Shown: positions 54,880 to 63,972, counted from the first letter of the stretch. The stretch: DNA of 64,000 nucleotides from UBA6059 sp040222235 (GCA_040222235.1 JAVKDO010000001.1:18311-82310); one strand, 5' to 3'. Translations and numbers: made by a program. Notes: generated by a model from the sequence alone, not told the origin.

Positions 54880-55647
54880 ATGATCTTACAAGCTTTTAGT
54901 TTGGCGGGAAAGACAGCCCTTGTTACGGGTTGCAAGCGAGGTATTGGTAAAGCGATGGCCTTAGGGCTGGCAGAGGCAGGAGCTGATGTTATCGGTGTAT
55001 CTGCTTCACTAGAACTGGAGGGTAGTGATGTTGAGAGAGAAGTTAAAAAACTAGGTCGATCGTTTACAGCCTATCAATGTGATTTCTCTAATCGAGATGC
55101 ACTGAAAGCATTCCTGACAAAAGTCAATAGTGAGCATCCTACCATAGATATTTTGGTCAATAATGCGGGGACTATTATGAGAAAACCTGCTGCAGAACAT
55201 CCTGATGAGTATTGGGATGAAGTGATTGAGGTCAACCTCAACGCTCAGTTTATTATATCCCGAGAAGTAGGGAGAAAAATGACAGAACGTGGAAATGGCA
55301 AGATCATTTTTATTGCCTCACTACTTACGTTTCAAGGTGGCATTACAGTTCCTGGCTATGCTGCCAGTAAAGGAGCCATTGGTCAGCTAACTATGGCACT
55401 TTCCAATGAATGGGCTTCAAAGGGAGTTAATATCAATGCTATTGCTCCAGGATACATTGCTACTGACAACACCCAAGCACTGCGAGAGGACTCACATAGG
55501 AGTGAAGCAATTCTATCGAGAATCCCTCAAGGGAGATGGGGCACGCCGGAAGACTTCAAAGGAATCGCTGTGCTCTTGGCATCAGATGCTTCTAACTATA
55601 TGAATGGTACTATAGTAACTGTCGATGGCGGCTGGATGGGAAGATAA
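54880..55647 (+). CDS. kduD: 2-dehydro-3-deoxy-D-gluconate 5-dehydrogenase
   Basis: The 255-aa SDR enzyme reduces 2,5-diketo-3-deoxygluconate to 2-keto-3-deoxygluconate with NAD(P)H. It shows LVTGCKRGIGKAMA, ILVNNAGTIMRKP, catalytic YAASK, and the KduD-type APGYIATDNTQALR and RIPQGRWGTPEDF blocks. It is the second step of the unsaturated-uronate branch and directly follows kduI. Confidence 0.96.
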   Translation: MILQAFSLAGKTALVTGCKRGIGKAMALGLAEAGADVIGVSASLELEGSDVEREVKKLGRSFTAYQCDFSNRDALKAFLTKVNSEHPTIDILVNNAGTIMRKPAAEHPDEYWDEVIEVNLNAQFIISREVGRKMTERGNGKIIFIASLLTFQGGITVPGYAASKGAIGQLTMALSNEWASKGVNINAIAPGYIATDNTQALREDSHRSEAILSRIPQGRWGTPEDFKGIAVLLASDASNYMNGTIVTVDGGWMGR

Positions 55648-55765
55648 AATTTCAGACAGGATATCATGTCCTGTTCACTTGGATACATTGAATGAAGAAT
55701 ATCTAATAAAATTCACTAAATAAAAGTGTCCATTGGAATGAAGGACGACAATATTTAAGCGCAAT

Positions 55766-56614
55766 ATGAAAGCAAGGTTTGAAGAAATAAAAGGAAAGGT
55801 GGCTGTAGTAACTGGTGGAGGAGGTATCCTTTGTGGAGCCATGGCCAAGGCGCTAGCAGAGCAGGGTGCCAAGGTAGCTGTGCTTGACTTGAAACCTGAG
55901 GCAGCCCAAGGAGTAGTAGATCAAATCAATCAGGCGGGAGGTACAGCAATTGCAGTAAAGGCCAATGTACTTGAATCCGAAAGTCTTCAGGAAGCAAGAA
56001 CTATTGTAACTGAAAGATTCGGGCCCTGTGATATCCTGGTTAATGGAGCCGGTGGAAATCACCCCTTAGGGACAACCTCTAAAACCCACCTGGAACTCGA
56101 AGACTTAAGTGCAGGCGAAGAACTCAAAACCTTTTTTGACCTGGACGCTCAAGGCATACAGTTTGTATTCAACTTGAACTTTATTGGCACACTACTACCC
56201 ACCCAAGTTTTCGCAAAGGACATGGTTGGTAAAGAGGGCTGTTCTGTCATTAACGTTTCTTCTATGAATGCCTTCACGCCATTGACTAAGATACCGGCGT
56301 ATAGTGGGGCTAAAGCAGCAGTGAGCAATTTCACACAATGGCTGGCAGTACACTTTTCAAAGGTTGGCATTCGGGTTAATGCATTAGCCCCTGGCTTTTT
56401 TCTTACTGACCAAAACCGCGCCCTGCTGACTGATGAAGCAGGTGAGTTAACAGACCGTGGAAGCACTATCGTAGAACATACGCCAATGGGTAGGTTTGGT
56501 AAAGCAGAGGATCTGGAAGGAGCATTACTATGGCTGTGCAGCGATGGGTCCGCATTTGTCACTGGCGCAGTTGTCCCGATTGACGGAGGTTTTAGTGCAT
56601 TTAGCGGAGTATAA
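55766..56614 (+). CDS. SDR-family D-mannonate oxidoreductase (fructuronate reductase)
   Basis: The 282-aa SDR has VAVVTGGGGILCGAMAKAL, ILVNGAGGNHPLGTT, catalytic YSGAK and a C-terminal PIDGGFSAFSGV. This longer SDR type, with an insertion around SAGEELKTFFDLD, is the class annotated as D-mannonate oxidoreductase next to uxuA in Bacteroidota and Thermotoga. It would reduce D-fructuronate to D-mannonate, replacing the unrelated UxuB of E. coli. A 118-bp gap separates it from kduD, and uxuA starts 24 nt later. Confidence 0.85.
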   Translation: MKARFEEIKGKVAVVTGGGGILCGAMAKALAEQGAKVAVLDLKPEAAQGVVDQINQAGGTAIAVKANVLESESLQEARTIVTERFGPCDILVNGAGGNHPLGTTSKTHLELEDLSAGEELKTFFDLDAQGIQFVFNLNFIGTLLPTQVFAKDMVGKEGCSVINVSSMNAFTPLTKIPAYSGAKAAVSNFTQWLAVHFSKVGIRVNALAPGFFLTDQNRALLTDEAGELTDRGSTIVEHTPMGRFGKAEDLEGALLWLCSDGSAFVTGAVVPIDGGFSAFSGV

Positions 56615-56638
56615 TGAAAGACTTTAAGTTCTAAAAAA

Positions 56639-57823
56639 ATGGTTCTAGAAAAAACTTGGCGTTGGTACGGTCCTTCGGACACTGTCTCACTCGCAGACAT
56701 TAGGATGGCTGGAGCTACAGGAGTCGTCACAGCACTACACCACATTCCTAATGGTGAAGTCTGGACTGAGGATGAAATCAACAAGCGGAAGGCTGAAATT
56801 GAAGCCGCTGGTCTCACCTGGTCTGTAGTTGAGAGTATTCCTGTACATGAAGACATCAAAAAGAGATCCGGTCGCTATCAGCATTGGATCGAGAACTATA
56901 AAACCAGCATTATCAACTTAGGTGCATGCGGTATTGATACTGTCTGTTACAACTTTATGCCTGTGCTAGATTGGACTAGGACAGACCTTGCCTTCGAGGT
57001 GGCCGATGGGTCTCGTGCACTTCGGTTTGATGCAGCGCAATTCGCGGCTTTTGAGCTTTATATCTTAGAGCGTCCCGGAGCGACGAATGCTTATGATGCA
57101 AAGCAAATCAAGAATGCAAAGGCATTGTTTGATACGATGAGCCAGTCGACCAGGGATAAACTTGTCGCTAATATAATAGCAGGTCTTCCGGGCGCTGAAG
57201 AAGGTTATACTTTAGTCCAGTTTCAAAAGGTGTTAGACGAATACAGAGACATTGATGATAAAGCACTCCGTGCTAACCTATATGAGTTTATTGGCCAGAT
57301 TATCCCAACAGCCGAAAAAGCAGATGTTTTAATGGCCATTCATCCCGACGATCCACCTTTCCCAATTCTGGGCTTGCCAAGAGTGGTCAGTACTGAAGCT
57401 GACGCAGCGCAGTTTTTAGAAGCAGTTGACAGCAAGAACAATGGACTGTGTTTTTGTACGGGTTCTTATGGCGTAAGGGTGGACAATGACTTACCCAAAA
57501 TGATTGAGCACCTTGGACACAGGATCAACTTCATCCACCTCAGGTCGACCACTCGCGATGCGGAGGGTAACTTCTATGAAGCTGATCATTTGGATGGGGA
57601 TGTCGATATGTATGCAGTGATGAAGGCATTGATACATGAGCAGAACCTGCGCATTGCAGAAGGCCGCAAAGACTATCGGATGCCTATGCGTCCCGATCAC
57701 GGGCATCAAATGCTAGATGACTTGGAAAAAAAGACCAATCCTGGTTATTCGGCGATAGGTCGGCTAAGAGGATTGGCAGAGCTCCGAGGATTGGAAATGG
57801 GTATACGCAAGAGCCTGATGTGA
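56639..57823 (+). CDS. uxuA: Mannonate dehydratase
   Basis: The 394-aa enzyme dehydrates D-mannonate to 2-keto-3-deoxygluconate. UxuA marks are EKTWRWYGPSDTVSLADIR, GATGVVTALHHIPNGEVW, VMAIHPDDPPFPILGLPR (metal-site His), GLCFCTGSYG (metal-site Cys), FIHLRSTTRD and MPMRPDHGHQMLDD. Length agrees with E. coli UxuA. It receives mannonate from the SDR encoded just upstream, and uxaC follows after 6 nt. Confidence 0.97.
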   Translation: MVLEKTWRWYGPSDTVSLADIRMAGATGVVTALHHIPNGEVWTEDEINKRKAEIEAAGLTWSVVESIPVHEDIKKRSGRYQHWIENYKTSIINLGACGIDTVCYNFMPVLDWTRTDLAFEVADGSRALRFDAAQFAAFELYILERPGATNAYDAKQIKNAKALFDTMSQSTRDKLVANIIAGLPGAEEGYTLVQFQKVLDEYRDIDDKALRANLYEFIGQIIPTAEKADVLMAIHPDDPPFPILGLPRVVSTEADAAQFLEAVDSKNNGLCFCTGSYGVRVDNDLPKMIEHLGHRINFIHLRSTTRDAEGNFYEADHLDGDVDMYAVMKALIHEQNLRIAEGRKDYRMPMRPDHGHQMLDDLEKKTNPGYSAIGRLRGLAELRGLEMGIRKSLM

Positions 57824-57829
57824 TTAAAC

Positions 57830-59230
57830 ATGAAGAAATTTTTAGATCAAGACTTTTTACTACAAACTGATACCGCGAAAAAGCTCTATCACGAATATGC
57901 CAGCGATCAACAGATCATCGACTACCATTGTCATTTGTCCCCAGCGGACATTGCGGAGGATCGTATTTTCAACAACATTAGTGAAGCCTGGTTAGAGGGC
58001 GATCATTACAAGTGGCGGGCTATGCGAGCTAATGGGGTGGATGAAGACTTTATTACAGGCGGCCAACCAGCGAGGGAGAAGTTTCGAAAGTGGGCTGAAA
58101 CAGTGCCAGATACCTTTCGAAACCCTCTTTTTCATTGGACACACCTGGAGCTACAGCGCTACTTTGGGATCACTGACTTGCTCAATGCTGAGAGTGCTGA
58201 TCGCATCTATGATCAGGCTTCAGAGATGCTCAATACGAGAGAGTTTTCGTGCCGAAGCATTCTTCAAAAGATGAAGGTCAGAATGGTAGGCACCACAGAC
58301 GATCCTAGCGATAATCTTGAGTCCCATCTACGACTCAAAGAAGACAACTTTTCTGTAAAAGTGTTGCCCACGTTCAGGCCTGACAATCTCTATGCTGTAG
58401 ACAAGCCTGCTGATTTCAATGCTTATATCAATGACCTCAGCCAGTTAGTTGGTCATCCTATCGGAACATTCAAGGAACTGATGAAGGCAGCTAGCGAGCG
58501 TATCGAGTTTTTCCATAAAGCAGGAGGTCGTATCTCCGATCATGGTCTAGAGCAGCTACACCCTGATCTCTATTCTCTAGAGAAGGCCGACGAGATTATT
58601 AAGAGGGTCCAAAATGGAGGGACTGCATCAAAAGAGCAGGTCAACATTTTTAAGATGACGACCTTAGTTGAGCTTTCGAAGATGTATGCTCAAAAAGGCT
58701 GGACACAGCAGTTCCATTTGGGCGCTATTCGCAATAATAATGATCGAATGATGCGCAAGATTGGAGCAGATGCGGGCCTTGATTCGATCGGGGACTTCTC
58801 TCAGATCACTGGTCTGGCTCAGTTCCTCAACCAATTAGAGAATACTGACCAATTGGCACAGACGATTGTCTACAACCTTAACCCTTCGGACAATGAAGCC
58901 ATGGCTACTATGGTTGGCAATTTCAACGGCGGTGGCGTGCCTGGCAAGATGCAGTTTGGCTCGGGCTGGTGGTATCTAGATCAGAAAGATGGGATGGAAA
59001 AACAGTTGAACGCCTTGTCCAATATGGGTCTACTGAGCAGATTTATAGGGATGTTGACTGACAGTCGGAGCTTTTTATCCTTTCCAAGACACGAGTATTT
59101 CAGAAGGGTCTTATGTAACCTAATCGGCAATGATGTCGAAAATGGTGAACTGCCAAATGATATAAACTGGCTCGGCCAGCACGTAGAAAATATTTGTTTT
59201 AATAATGCTCATTCTTACCTAAAACTATAG
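57830..59230 (+). CDS. uxaC: Glucuronate/galacturonate isomerase
   Basis: The 466-aa amidohydrolase-fold enzyme isomerises glucuronate to fructuronate and galacturonate to tagaturonate. It carries DYHCHLSPADIAED (H33, H35), YKWRAMRANGV, TTDDPSDNL, WTQQFHLGAIRNNN and DSRSFLSFPRHEYFRR, all typical of UxaC. For galacturonate the product tagaturonate would need UxaE (encoded at 1781) to reach fructuronate, since no uxaB is present here. It is 6 nt after uxuA and 3 nt before kdgK. Confidence 0.97.
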   Translation: MKKFLDQDFLLQTDTAKKLYHEYASDQQIIDYHCHLSPADIAEDRIFNNISEAWLEGDHYKWRAMRANGVDEDFITGGQPAREKFRKWAETVPDTFRNPLFHWTHLELQRYFGITDLLNAESADRIYDQASEMLNTREFSCRSILQKMKVRMVGTTDDPSDNLESHLRLKEDNFSVKVLPTFRPDNLYAVDKPADFNAYINDLSQLVGHPIGTFKELMKAASERIEFFHKAGGRISDHGLEQLHPDLYSLEKADEIIKRVQNGGTASKEQVNIFKMTTLVELSKMYAQKGWTQQFHLGAIRNNNDRMMRKIGADAGLDSIGDFSQITGLAQFLNQLENTDQLAQTIVYNLNPSDNEAMATMVGNFNGGGVPGKMQFGSGWWYLDQKDGMEKQLNALSNMGLLSRFIGMLTDSRSFLSFPRHEYFRRVLCNLIGNDVENGELPNDINWLGQHVENICFNNAHSYLKL

Positions 59231-59233
59231 ATC

Positions 59234-60277
59234 ATGAATAAAAAGGTAGTCACCTTCGGAGAGATCATGCTAAGACTAGCACCTCAGGGATTTCTTAGGT
59301 TTTCTCAAGCTAACTCGTTTGATTTAGTCTATGGAGGCGGTGAGTCCAATGTGGCCGTGTCATTGGCCAACTATGGGGTGCCGGTAGACTTTGTTACTCG
59401 TCTACCACAAAACGATATCGGGCAGTGTGCCATGATGGAGATGCGCAAGCGAGGCGTCAATGTAGATAAGATAGTGTGGGGTGGAAATCGACTAGGCATC
59501 TACTTTCTTGAAACAGGAGCAGTCTCTCGAGGAAGTAAAGTGGTCTATGATCGTGCACACTCTGCTATGGCTGAAATCAAGTCAGGCATGGTCGATTGGG
59601 AAGCTATATTCCAAGGTGTGGATTGGTTCCATTGGACTGGAATCACACCGGCGATATCCCAAGGAGCAGCAGACGTGTGTCTTGAGGCTGTAAAAGCCGC
59701 CAGTGAAATTGGAGTAACTATCTCGACGGACTTGAACTACCGAGCAAAGCTCTGGAAGTACGGAGGAGATAGAGAGAAGATCATGACTGAGCTCACCGAA
59801 TATTGCGACATCATATTGGGTAACGAAGAAGATGCAGAAATGCACTTTGATATTAAGCCTGAGGGTGTGACAGTTCAAACTGACGGTCACAACGTTAAAG
59901 CTGAAGCTTTCCGATCAGTGTGTGAACAGATGATGAAGAAATTTCCGAAGGCAAAGAAGGTGATCACTACTTTGAGAGGATCGATTTCTGCATCGCACAA
60001 CACATGGGCCGGAGTGCTTTACAATGGTGATACCATGCTAGAGACAAGACAATACCAGATTACCGATATTGTCGATAGAGTAGGCGGTGGTGATTCGTTT
60101 ATGGGCGGCTTGATCTATGGATTGCTTAAGTATCCCGATGATGACCAGAATGCACTTGACTTTGCGGTAGCGGCATCTTGCCTGAAGCACACGATCAAAG
60201 GAGATGCAAATCTGGTCACTGTAGCAGAAGTTGAAAAACTCATGGGCGGAGATGCCTCAGGGAGGGTAGCAAGATGA
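59234..60277 (+). CDS. kdgK: 2-dehydro-3-deoxygluconokinase
   Basis: The 347-aa PfkB-family kinase phosphorylates KDG to KDPG with ATP. It opens KKVVTFGEIMLRLAPQG, has the substrate block VYGGGESNVAVSLANYG, LNYRAKLW and the C-terminal signature VGGGDSFMGGLIYGL with catalytic base D287. It collects the products of both the unsaturated (KduI/KduD) and saturated (UxuA) branches. An 80-nt gap precedes kdgA. Confidence 0.95.
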   Translation: MNKKVVTFGEIMLRLAPQGFLRFSQANSFDLVYGGGESNVAVSLANYGVPVDFVTRLPQNDIGQCAMMEMRKRGVNVDKIVWGGNRLGIYFLETGAVSRGSKVVYDRAHSAMAEIKSGMVDWEAIFQGVDWFHWTGITPAISQGAADVCLEAVKAASEIGVTISTDLNYRAKLWKYGGDREKIMTELTEYCDIILGNEEDAEMHFDIKPEGVTVQTDGHNVKAEAFRSVCEQMMKKFPKAKKVITTLRGSISASHNTWAGVLYNGDTMLETRQYQITDIVDRVGGGDSFMGGLIYGLLKYPDDDQNALDFAVAASCLKHTIKGDANLVTVAEVEKLMGGDASGRVAR

Positions 60278-60357
60278 TGTTTGATCACGAGTTCTTGGAT
60301 TATCAATCCTTTATTCCTGTTGACTATCAATCGGCAACTAATTAATAAACTATTGAG

Positions 60358-61035
60358 ATGGCAAGATTTTCTAGAATAGATGTCGCATTGGCGATGAAGG
60401 CAACAGGCATTGTCCCTGTGTTCTACAATAAAGACATTGAAGTATGCAAGCAAGTATTGCTGGCCTGCTATAAGGGAGGTGTGCGTGTTTTTGAATTCAC
60501 CAATCGTGGTGATTTTGCGCATGAAGTATTCGCAGAACTGAATAAATACGCGGAGAAGGAGTGCCCGGAGATGATACCAGGCGTTGGTTCTGTTATTGAT
60601 GGTGCGACTGCAGCCCTATATCTACAGCTAGGATCAAATTTCATCGTTTCGCCTATCGTAGATGAAGAAATGGCGCGTGTCTGTAACAAACGAAAAGTGG
60701 CCTGGAGTCCAGGGTGTGGTTCTGTGACAGAGATTGTAAGGGCGCATGAACTAGGGTCGGAGGTAGTGAAAATATTTCCTGGTTCTCAAGTGGGTGGCCC
60801 TGCTTTCGTCAAAGCGGTGAGAGGGCCGTTTCCTTACGCTAGTATTATGCCAACCGGCGGTGTTGCTCCAACAAGAGACAACCTGCAGGGGTGGTTTGAG
60901 GCAGGTGTACACTGTGTAGGTATGGGGTCACAGCTATTCCCTAAGGAAATACTGGACAGTGGGAATTATCAGAGCATCACAGACAAGTGCAAAGAGGCAT
61001 TGGAGATTGTAGAGGAAATAAGAAGCAAAAACTGA
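60358..61035 (+). CDS. kdgA: KDPG aldolase (bifunctional 4-hydroxy-2-oxoglutarate/KDPG aldolase)
   Basis: The 225-aa class I aldolase cleaves KDPG to pyruvate and glyceraldehyde-3-phosphate. It shows GIVPVFYNKD, GVRVFEFTNRGD (catalytic Glu at 46), GVGSVID, SPGCGSVTEI and the Schiff-base Lys K138 in EVVKIFPGSQ, plus IMPTGGVAPTRDN for phosphate binding. Its TGA overlaps the ATG of dctP by one base (TGATG), so the two are translationally coupled. This closes the pathway to central metabolism. Confidence 0.95.
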   Translation: MARFSRIDVALAMKATGIVPVFYNKDIEVCKQVLLACYKGGVRVFEFTNRGDFAHEVFAELNKYAEKECPEMIPGVGSVIDGATAALYLQLGSNFIVSPIVDEEMARVCNKRKVAWSPGCGSVTEIVRAHELGSEVVKIFPGSQVGGPAFVKAVRGPFPYASIMPTGGVAPTRDNLQGWFEAGVHCVGMGSQLFPKEILDSGNYQSITDKCKEALEIVEEIRSKN

Positions 61036-62024
61036 TGCTGACCAGAATACCGATATGGTTTGCCTTTATGGCTGTAGTACTGAGCGCGTGTAATTCAGGA
61101 GTGCCAATCACTCAGATCAAATTAGCACACGGACTTACGGTAGATCATGCAGTGCATAAAGGAATGGTCGATTTCGCTGATCGTGTGAAAGCTAAGTCAG
61201 GAGGTACGTTGAGCATTAAGATTTATCCTAATGGGCAGCTAGGATCTGAAAGCCAATGCCTAGAGCTGCTGCAAATTGGCAGCTTGGGAATTACTAAGGT
61301 CTCTGCGGCAGTGATGGAGAGTTTTGCGCCGCAATTCAAGGTATTGGGGATACCCTATATCTTTAAAAATGATACGCACCGCAATGCTGTCTATGATGGA
61401 CAAATAGGAGATGCCATCCTTGATTCTGGTAAGGAATACTGGCTCAAAGGGCTATGCTTCTATGATGCTGGAAGTCGAAGTTTTTACACTACGGATAAAC
61501 CTATAAGAAAGGCTTCTGATCTCAAGGATATGAAAATCCGGGTCATGAAAAGCATCACGGCCAACAAAATGATTAACGAAATGGGAGGCGTGCCCGTGCC
61601 TATCGCCTGGGGCGAACTGTACACCGCATTGCAGCAGGGTGTCGTTGACGGTGCGGAAAATAACCCTCCCTCGTTTCATCTCTCTCGTCACTATGAGACA
61701 TGCAAGTACTATACCCTTGATAAACATACTTCTATCCCAGACGTGTTGGTTATCAGTACTATTGTCTGGGATCGGCTATCGCCTGATCAGCAAAGTTGGG
61801 TGCGAGAAGCCGCGAAGGAGTCGGTCACTCCTCAGCGGGGATATTGGAAGGCATCTGAGGAAGAAAGTCTGGCTATCGTGAGAGAGGCCGGGGTAGAAGT
61901 GATAGAGCCGGATTTGATAAGCTTTCAGGAGGCCACAGAGGAAATCATCAACGAATTTAAGGAGGACGCTGAGTTACTTCCTTTGATTAACGAAATTATA
62001 AAGCTAGATGCGAAAGGTAATTGA
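61035..62024 (+). CDS. dctP: TRAP transporter substrate-binding protein DctP, predicted lipoprotein
   Basis: Starting at 61035, the 329-aa protein has a lipoprotein signal (MLTRIPIWFAFMAVVLSAC, Cys at 19); a longer reading from 60987 would lose it. The DctP fold is shown by IKLAHGLTVDHAVHKGM, IKIYPNGQLGSESQCLELL, the Arg-containing KIRVMKSITANKMINEMGG and PIAWGELYTALQQGVVDGAENN. DctP family members bind uronates and other carboxylic acids; the conserved Arg pairs with the carboxylate. A lipid-anchored DctP is uncommon in Gram-negative bacteria. It overlaps dctQ by 17 nt. Confidence 0.95.
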   Translation: MLTRIPIWFAFMAVVLSACNSGVPITQIKLAHGLTVDHAVHKGMVDFADRVKAKSGGTLSIKIYPNGQLGSESQCLELLQIGSLGITKVSAAVMESFAPQFKVLGIPYIFKNDTHRNAVYDGQIGDAILDSGKEYWLKGLCFYDAGSRSFYTTDKPIRKASDLKDMKIRVMKSITANKMINEMGGVPVPIAWGELYTALQQGVVDGAENNPPSFHLSRHYETCKYYTLDKHTSIPDVLVISTIVWDRLSPDQQSWVREAAKESVTPQRGYWKASEEESLAIVREAGVEVIEPDLISFQEATEEIINEFKEDAELLPLINEIIKLDAKGN

Positions 62025-62469
62025 CAGAACATTGATATCGTTGCTGGTAGCTCTTATGAGTATCATGGTATTGAGCACCTTGATTCAGGTATTTGCGCGC
62101 GCACTATCGGCTAATGTCTTGTTTACCGAGGAACTTACCATTTACTCCATGATGTGGGTGACGCTCTTCGGCTCAGCATATGCTTTTGGAGTTAAAAAGC
62201 ACATATCCATCGATATACTTAAAGAAACGCTTAGACAAGATCTCAAATGGAAGCTAGAGGTGGTTGTGGAATTGATCGTCGCACTATTTGCCATTTTGGT
62301 GTTGATAGTGGGCGGAAGCTGGTTTGTGTTTATCACATTCAAACTGGGACAAGTGTCGTCCGTCATTCAGGTGCCTAAAGGCTGGATTTATCTTGCCTTG
62401 CCCGTCAGTGGAGTGATCATACTGATCTACAACGCATTGAATATTATGGATACGATCAGAAAGAACTAG
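62008..62469 (+). CDS. dctQ: TRAP transporter small membrane subunit DctQ
   Basis: The 153-aa protein has four predicted membrane helices and the DctQ hallmark VLFTEELTIYSMMWVTLFGSAYAF, followed by KKHISIDIL. It pairs with DctM to form the membrane part of a sodium-driven TRAP importer. The gene overlaps dctP by 17 nt and ends 2 nt before dctM. Confidence 0.95.
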   Translation: MRKVIDRTLISLLVALMSIMVLSTLIQVFARALSANVLFTEELTIYSMMWVTLFGSAYAFGVKKHISIDILKETLRQDLKWKLEVVVELIVALFAILVLIVGGSWFVFITFKLGQVSSVIQVPKGWIYLALPVSGVIILIYNALNIMDTIRKN

Positions 62470-62471
62470 CT

Positions 62472-63767
62472 ATGAGTATTGTTGAAATTGGTGTCCTCGT
62501 TATCGTATTCCTGACCCTTCTGGCCCTGGGAGTGCCTATTACGGTGAGCCTGACTTTGTCAGCACTTGCTACTTTGTCTATTAATGTATTGTTCGTTTCC
62601 TCAGCTACCACTGTTGCGCAGCGAATGATTAACGGTCTTGATAGCTTCACGCTATTGGCCATCCCCTTTTTCATACTGGCCGGTCAGATTATGAATAGTG
62701 GCGGCATAGCGGCAAGGCTGATTGCCTTTGCAAAAGCATTGGTAGGCCCTGTGAGAGGGGGTCTGATATTCGTTAATATTATTGCCTGTACGCTGTTTGG
62801 TGCGATCTCAGGTTCAGCAGCTGCTGCAGCTTCTGCGGTAGGTTCGATCTTATCAGGAAAGATGGAAGATGAGGGGTATGACAAGGGCTTCACCACCGCT
62901 GCTAATATCACCTCTGCGACTACAGGTCTACTTATCCCACCTAGTAATGTCCTCATTGTTTACTCTTTAGCAGCTGGTGGGCTTTCGATAGGCGCGCTGT
63001 TTATAGCAGGATATATCCCAGGGCTCTTGACCAGCCTGGCCATCATGGTCGTAAGCTATTTTTATGCTGTCAAGAATGGCTACCCAAGAGGAGCGGGCTG
63101 GAAACTATCTGTCATTTGGCACAGCTTTATCAACGCTTTTCCAAGTTTGCTGCTTCTTATCGTAGTTATGGGAGGTATTGTTGGAGGCTTTTTCACTGCC
63201 ACTGAAGCCAGTGCCATAGCAGTGCTTTACACAGTTGTGCTGTCATTGTTTTATGGTGAACTCAACAAAAGTAAGGCAGTAAGCATATTGGTGGATAGTA
63301 GTACCACTACCGCAATTGTATTGCTCTTAGTAGCTACCTCTTCGGCCATGAGTTGGATCATGAGCTATGGAGATCTACCTCAATCGATTTCAGCCTACTT
63401 GCTATCAATTACTGATAACCCAATTGTAGTACTGCTGCTGATCAATGTGTTGTTGCTCTTGGTGGGCGTATTCATGGACATCACTCCCGCGGTACTGATC
63501 TTCACGCCAATATTTCTTCCGGTTGTTCAAACCTTTGGGATCGATCCTATCCACTTTGGAATCATCATGGTGTTCAATCTGTGCATTGGCCTGTGTACTC
63601 CACCTGTTGGTAACCTTCTCTTTGTCGGTGCGAGTGTCGCGAAGATCCCCTTTCAGAGGGTATTGAAACCCATGCTTCCCTTGTATGTCGCCATGCTGGT
63701 GGTATTGGCATTGGTGATCATCTTCCCTCAGCTAAGTCTTTGGTTACCTGAGCTGTCGGGATTTTAG
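62472..63767 (+). CDS. dctM: TRAP transporter large membrane subunit DctM
   Basis: The 431-aa protein has about 12 membrane helices. DctM signatures include IPFFILAGQIMNSGGIA, FGAISGSAAAAASAVGSI, LLIPPSNVLIVYSLAAGG and the symmetrical late block CIGLCTPPVGNLLFVGASVA. It is the transport channel for the acid sugars bound by DctP. Linkage to kdgA by coupled translation makes glucuronate, galacturonate or an unsaturated derivative the likely cargo. It is the last gene of the operon. Confidence 0.96.
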   Translation: MSIVEIGVLVIVFLTLLALGVPITVSLTLSALATLSINVLFVSSATTVAQRMINGLDSFTLLAIPFFILAGQIMNSGGIAARLIAFAKALVGPVRGGLIFVNIIACTLFGAISGSAAAAASAVGSILSGKMEDEGYDKGFTTAANITSATTGLLIPPSNVLIVYSLAAGGLSIGALFIAGYIPGLLTSLAIMVVSYFYAVKNGYPRGAGWKLSVIWHSFINAFPSLLLLIVVMGGIVGGFFTATEASAIAVLYTVVLSLFYGELNKSKAVSILVDSSTTTAIVLLLVATSSAMSWIMSYGDLPQSISAYLLSITDNPIVVLLLINVLLLLVGVFMDITPAVLIFTPIFLPVVQTFGIDPIHFGIIMVFNLCIGLCTPPVGNLLFVGASVAKIPFQRVLKPMLPLYVAMLVVLALVIIFPQLSLWLPELSGF

Positions 63768-63892
63768 TCAAATAGAGCCGACTTGAGATAGGAATGAAAT
63801 ATTTGAGTTGTGCGTCAGTAGATAGTTGCTCTTAGGAGTTTAGCGCTTATCTTGAACAAGATCAATAGATTAAACCAGAGCGTGTTGCAACA

Positions 63893-63920
63893 AAAAAGCC
63901 GATTCAAACGAATCGGCTTT
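63893..63920 (-). terminator. Rho-independent terminator after the tRNA fragment
   Basis: The 11-bp perfect stem AAAGCCGATTC/GAATCGGCTTT with an AAAC loop (63895-63905 with 63910-63920) is followed on the minus strand by a T-run. It fits the end of a tRNA gene read leftward and could also stop transcription from dctM on the other strand. Confidence 0.85.
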
Positions 63921-63925
63921 CAGAG

Positions 63926-63972
63926 TAGCGGGGACAGGACTCGAACCTGTGACCTTCGGGTTATGAGCCCGA
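63926..63972 (-). tRNA. 3' part of tRNA-Met (CAT), 5' half missing
   Basis: On the minus strand 63972-63926 forms an anticodon arm TCGGG-CTCATAA-CCCGA with CAT anticodon, a T arm ACAGG-TTCGAGT-CCTGT and the acceptor strand CCCCGCT plus discriminator A. The expected D arm and the 5' acceptor strand AGCGGGG are not found between 63973 and 64000, where unrelated AT-rich sequence starts exactly at the base of the anticodon stem. A 47-nt tRNA 3' end followed by a terminator is the usual product of integrase-mediated insertion into a tRNA gene. It is not a functional tRNA as seen here. Confidence 0.8.

Noticed and set aside
56149..56859. Long minus-strand ORF of 236 codons
   Set aside because: It lies antisense to the SDR and the start of uxuA, both clear plus-strand genes; the product has no recognisable features.
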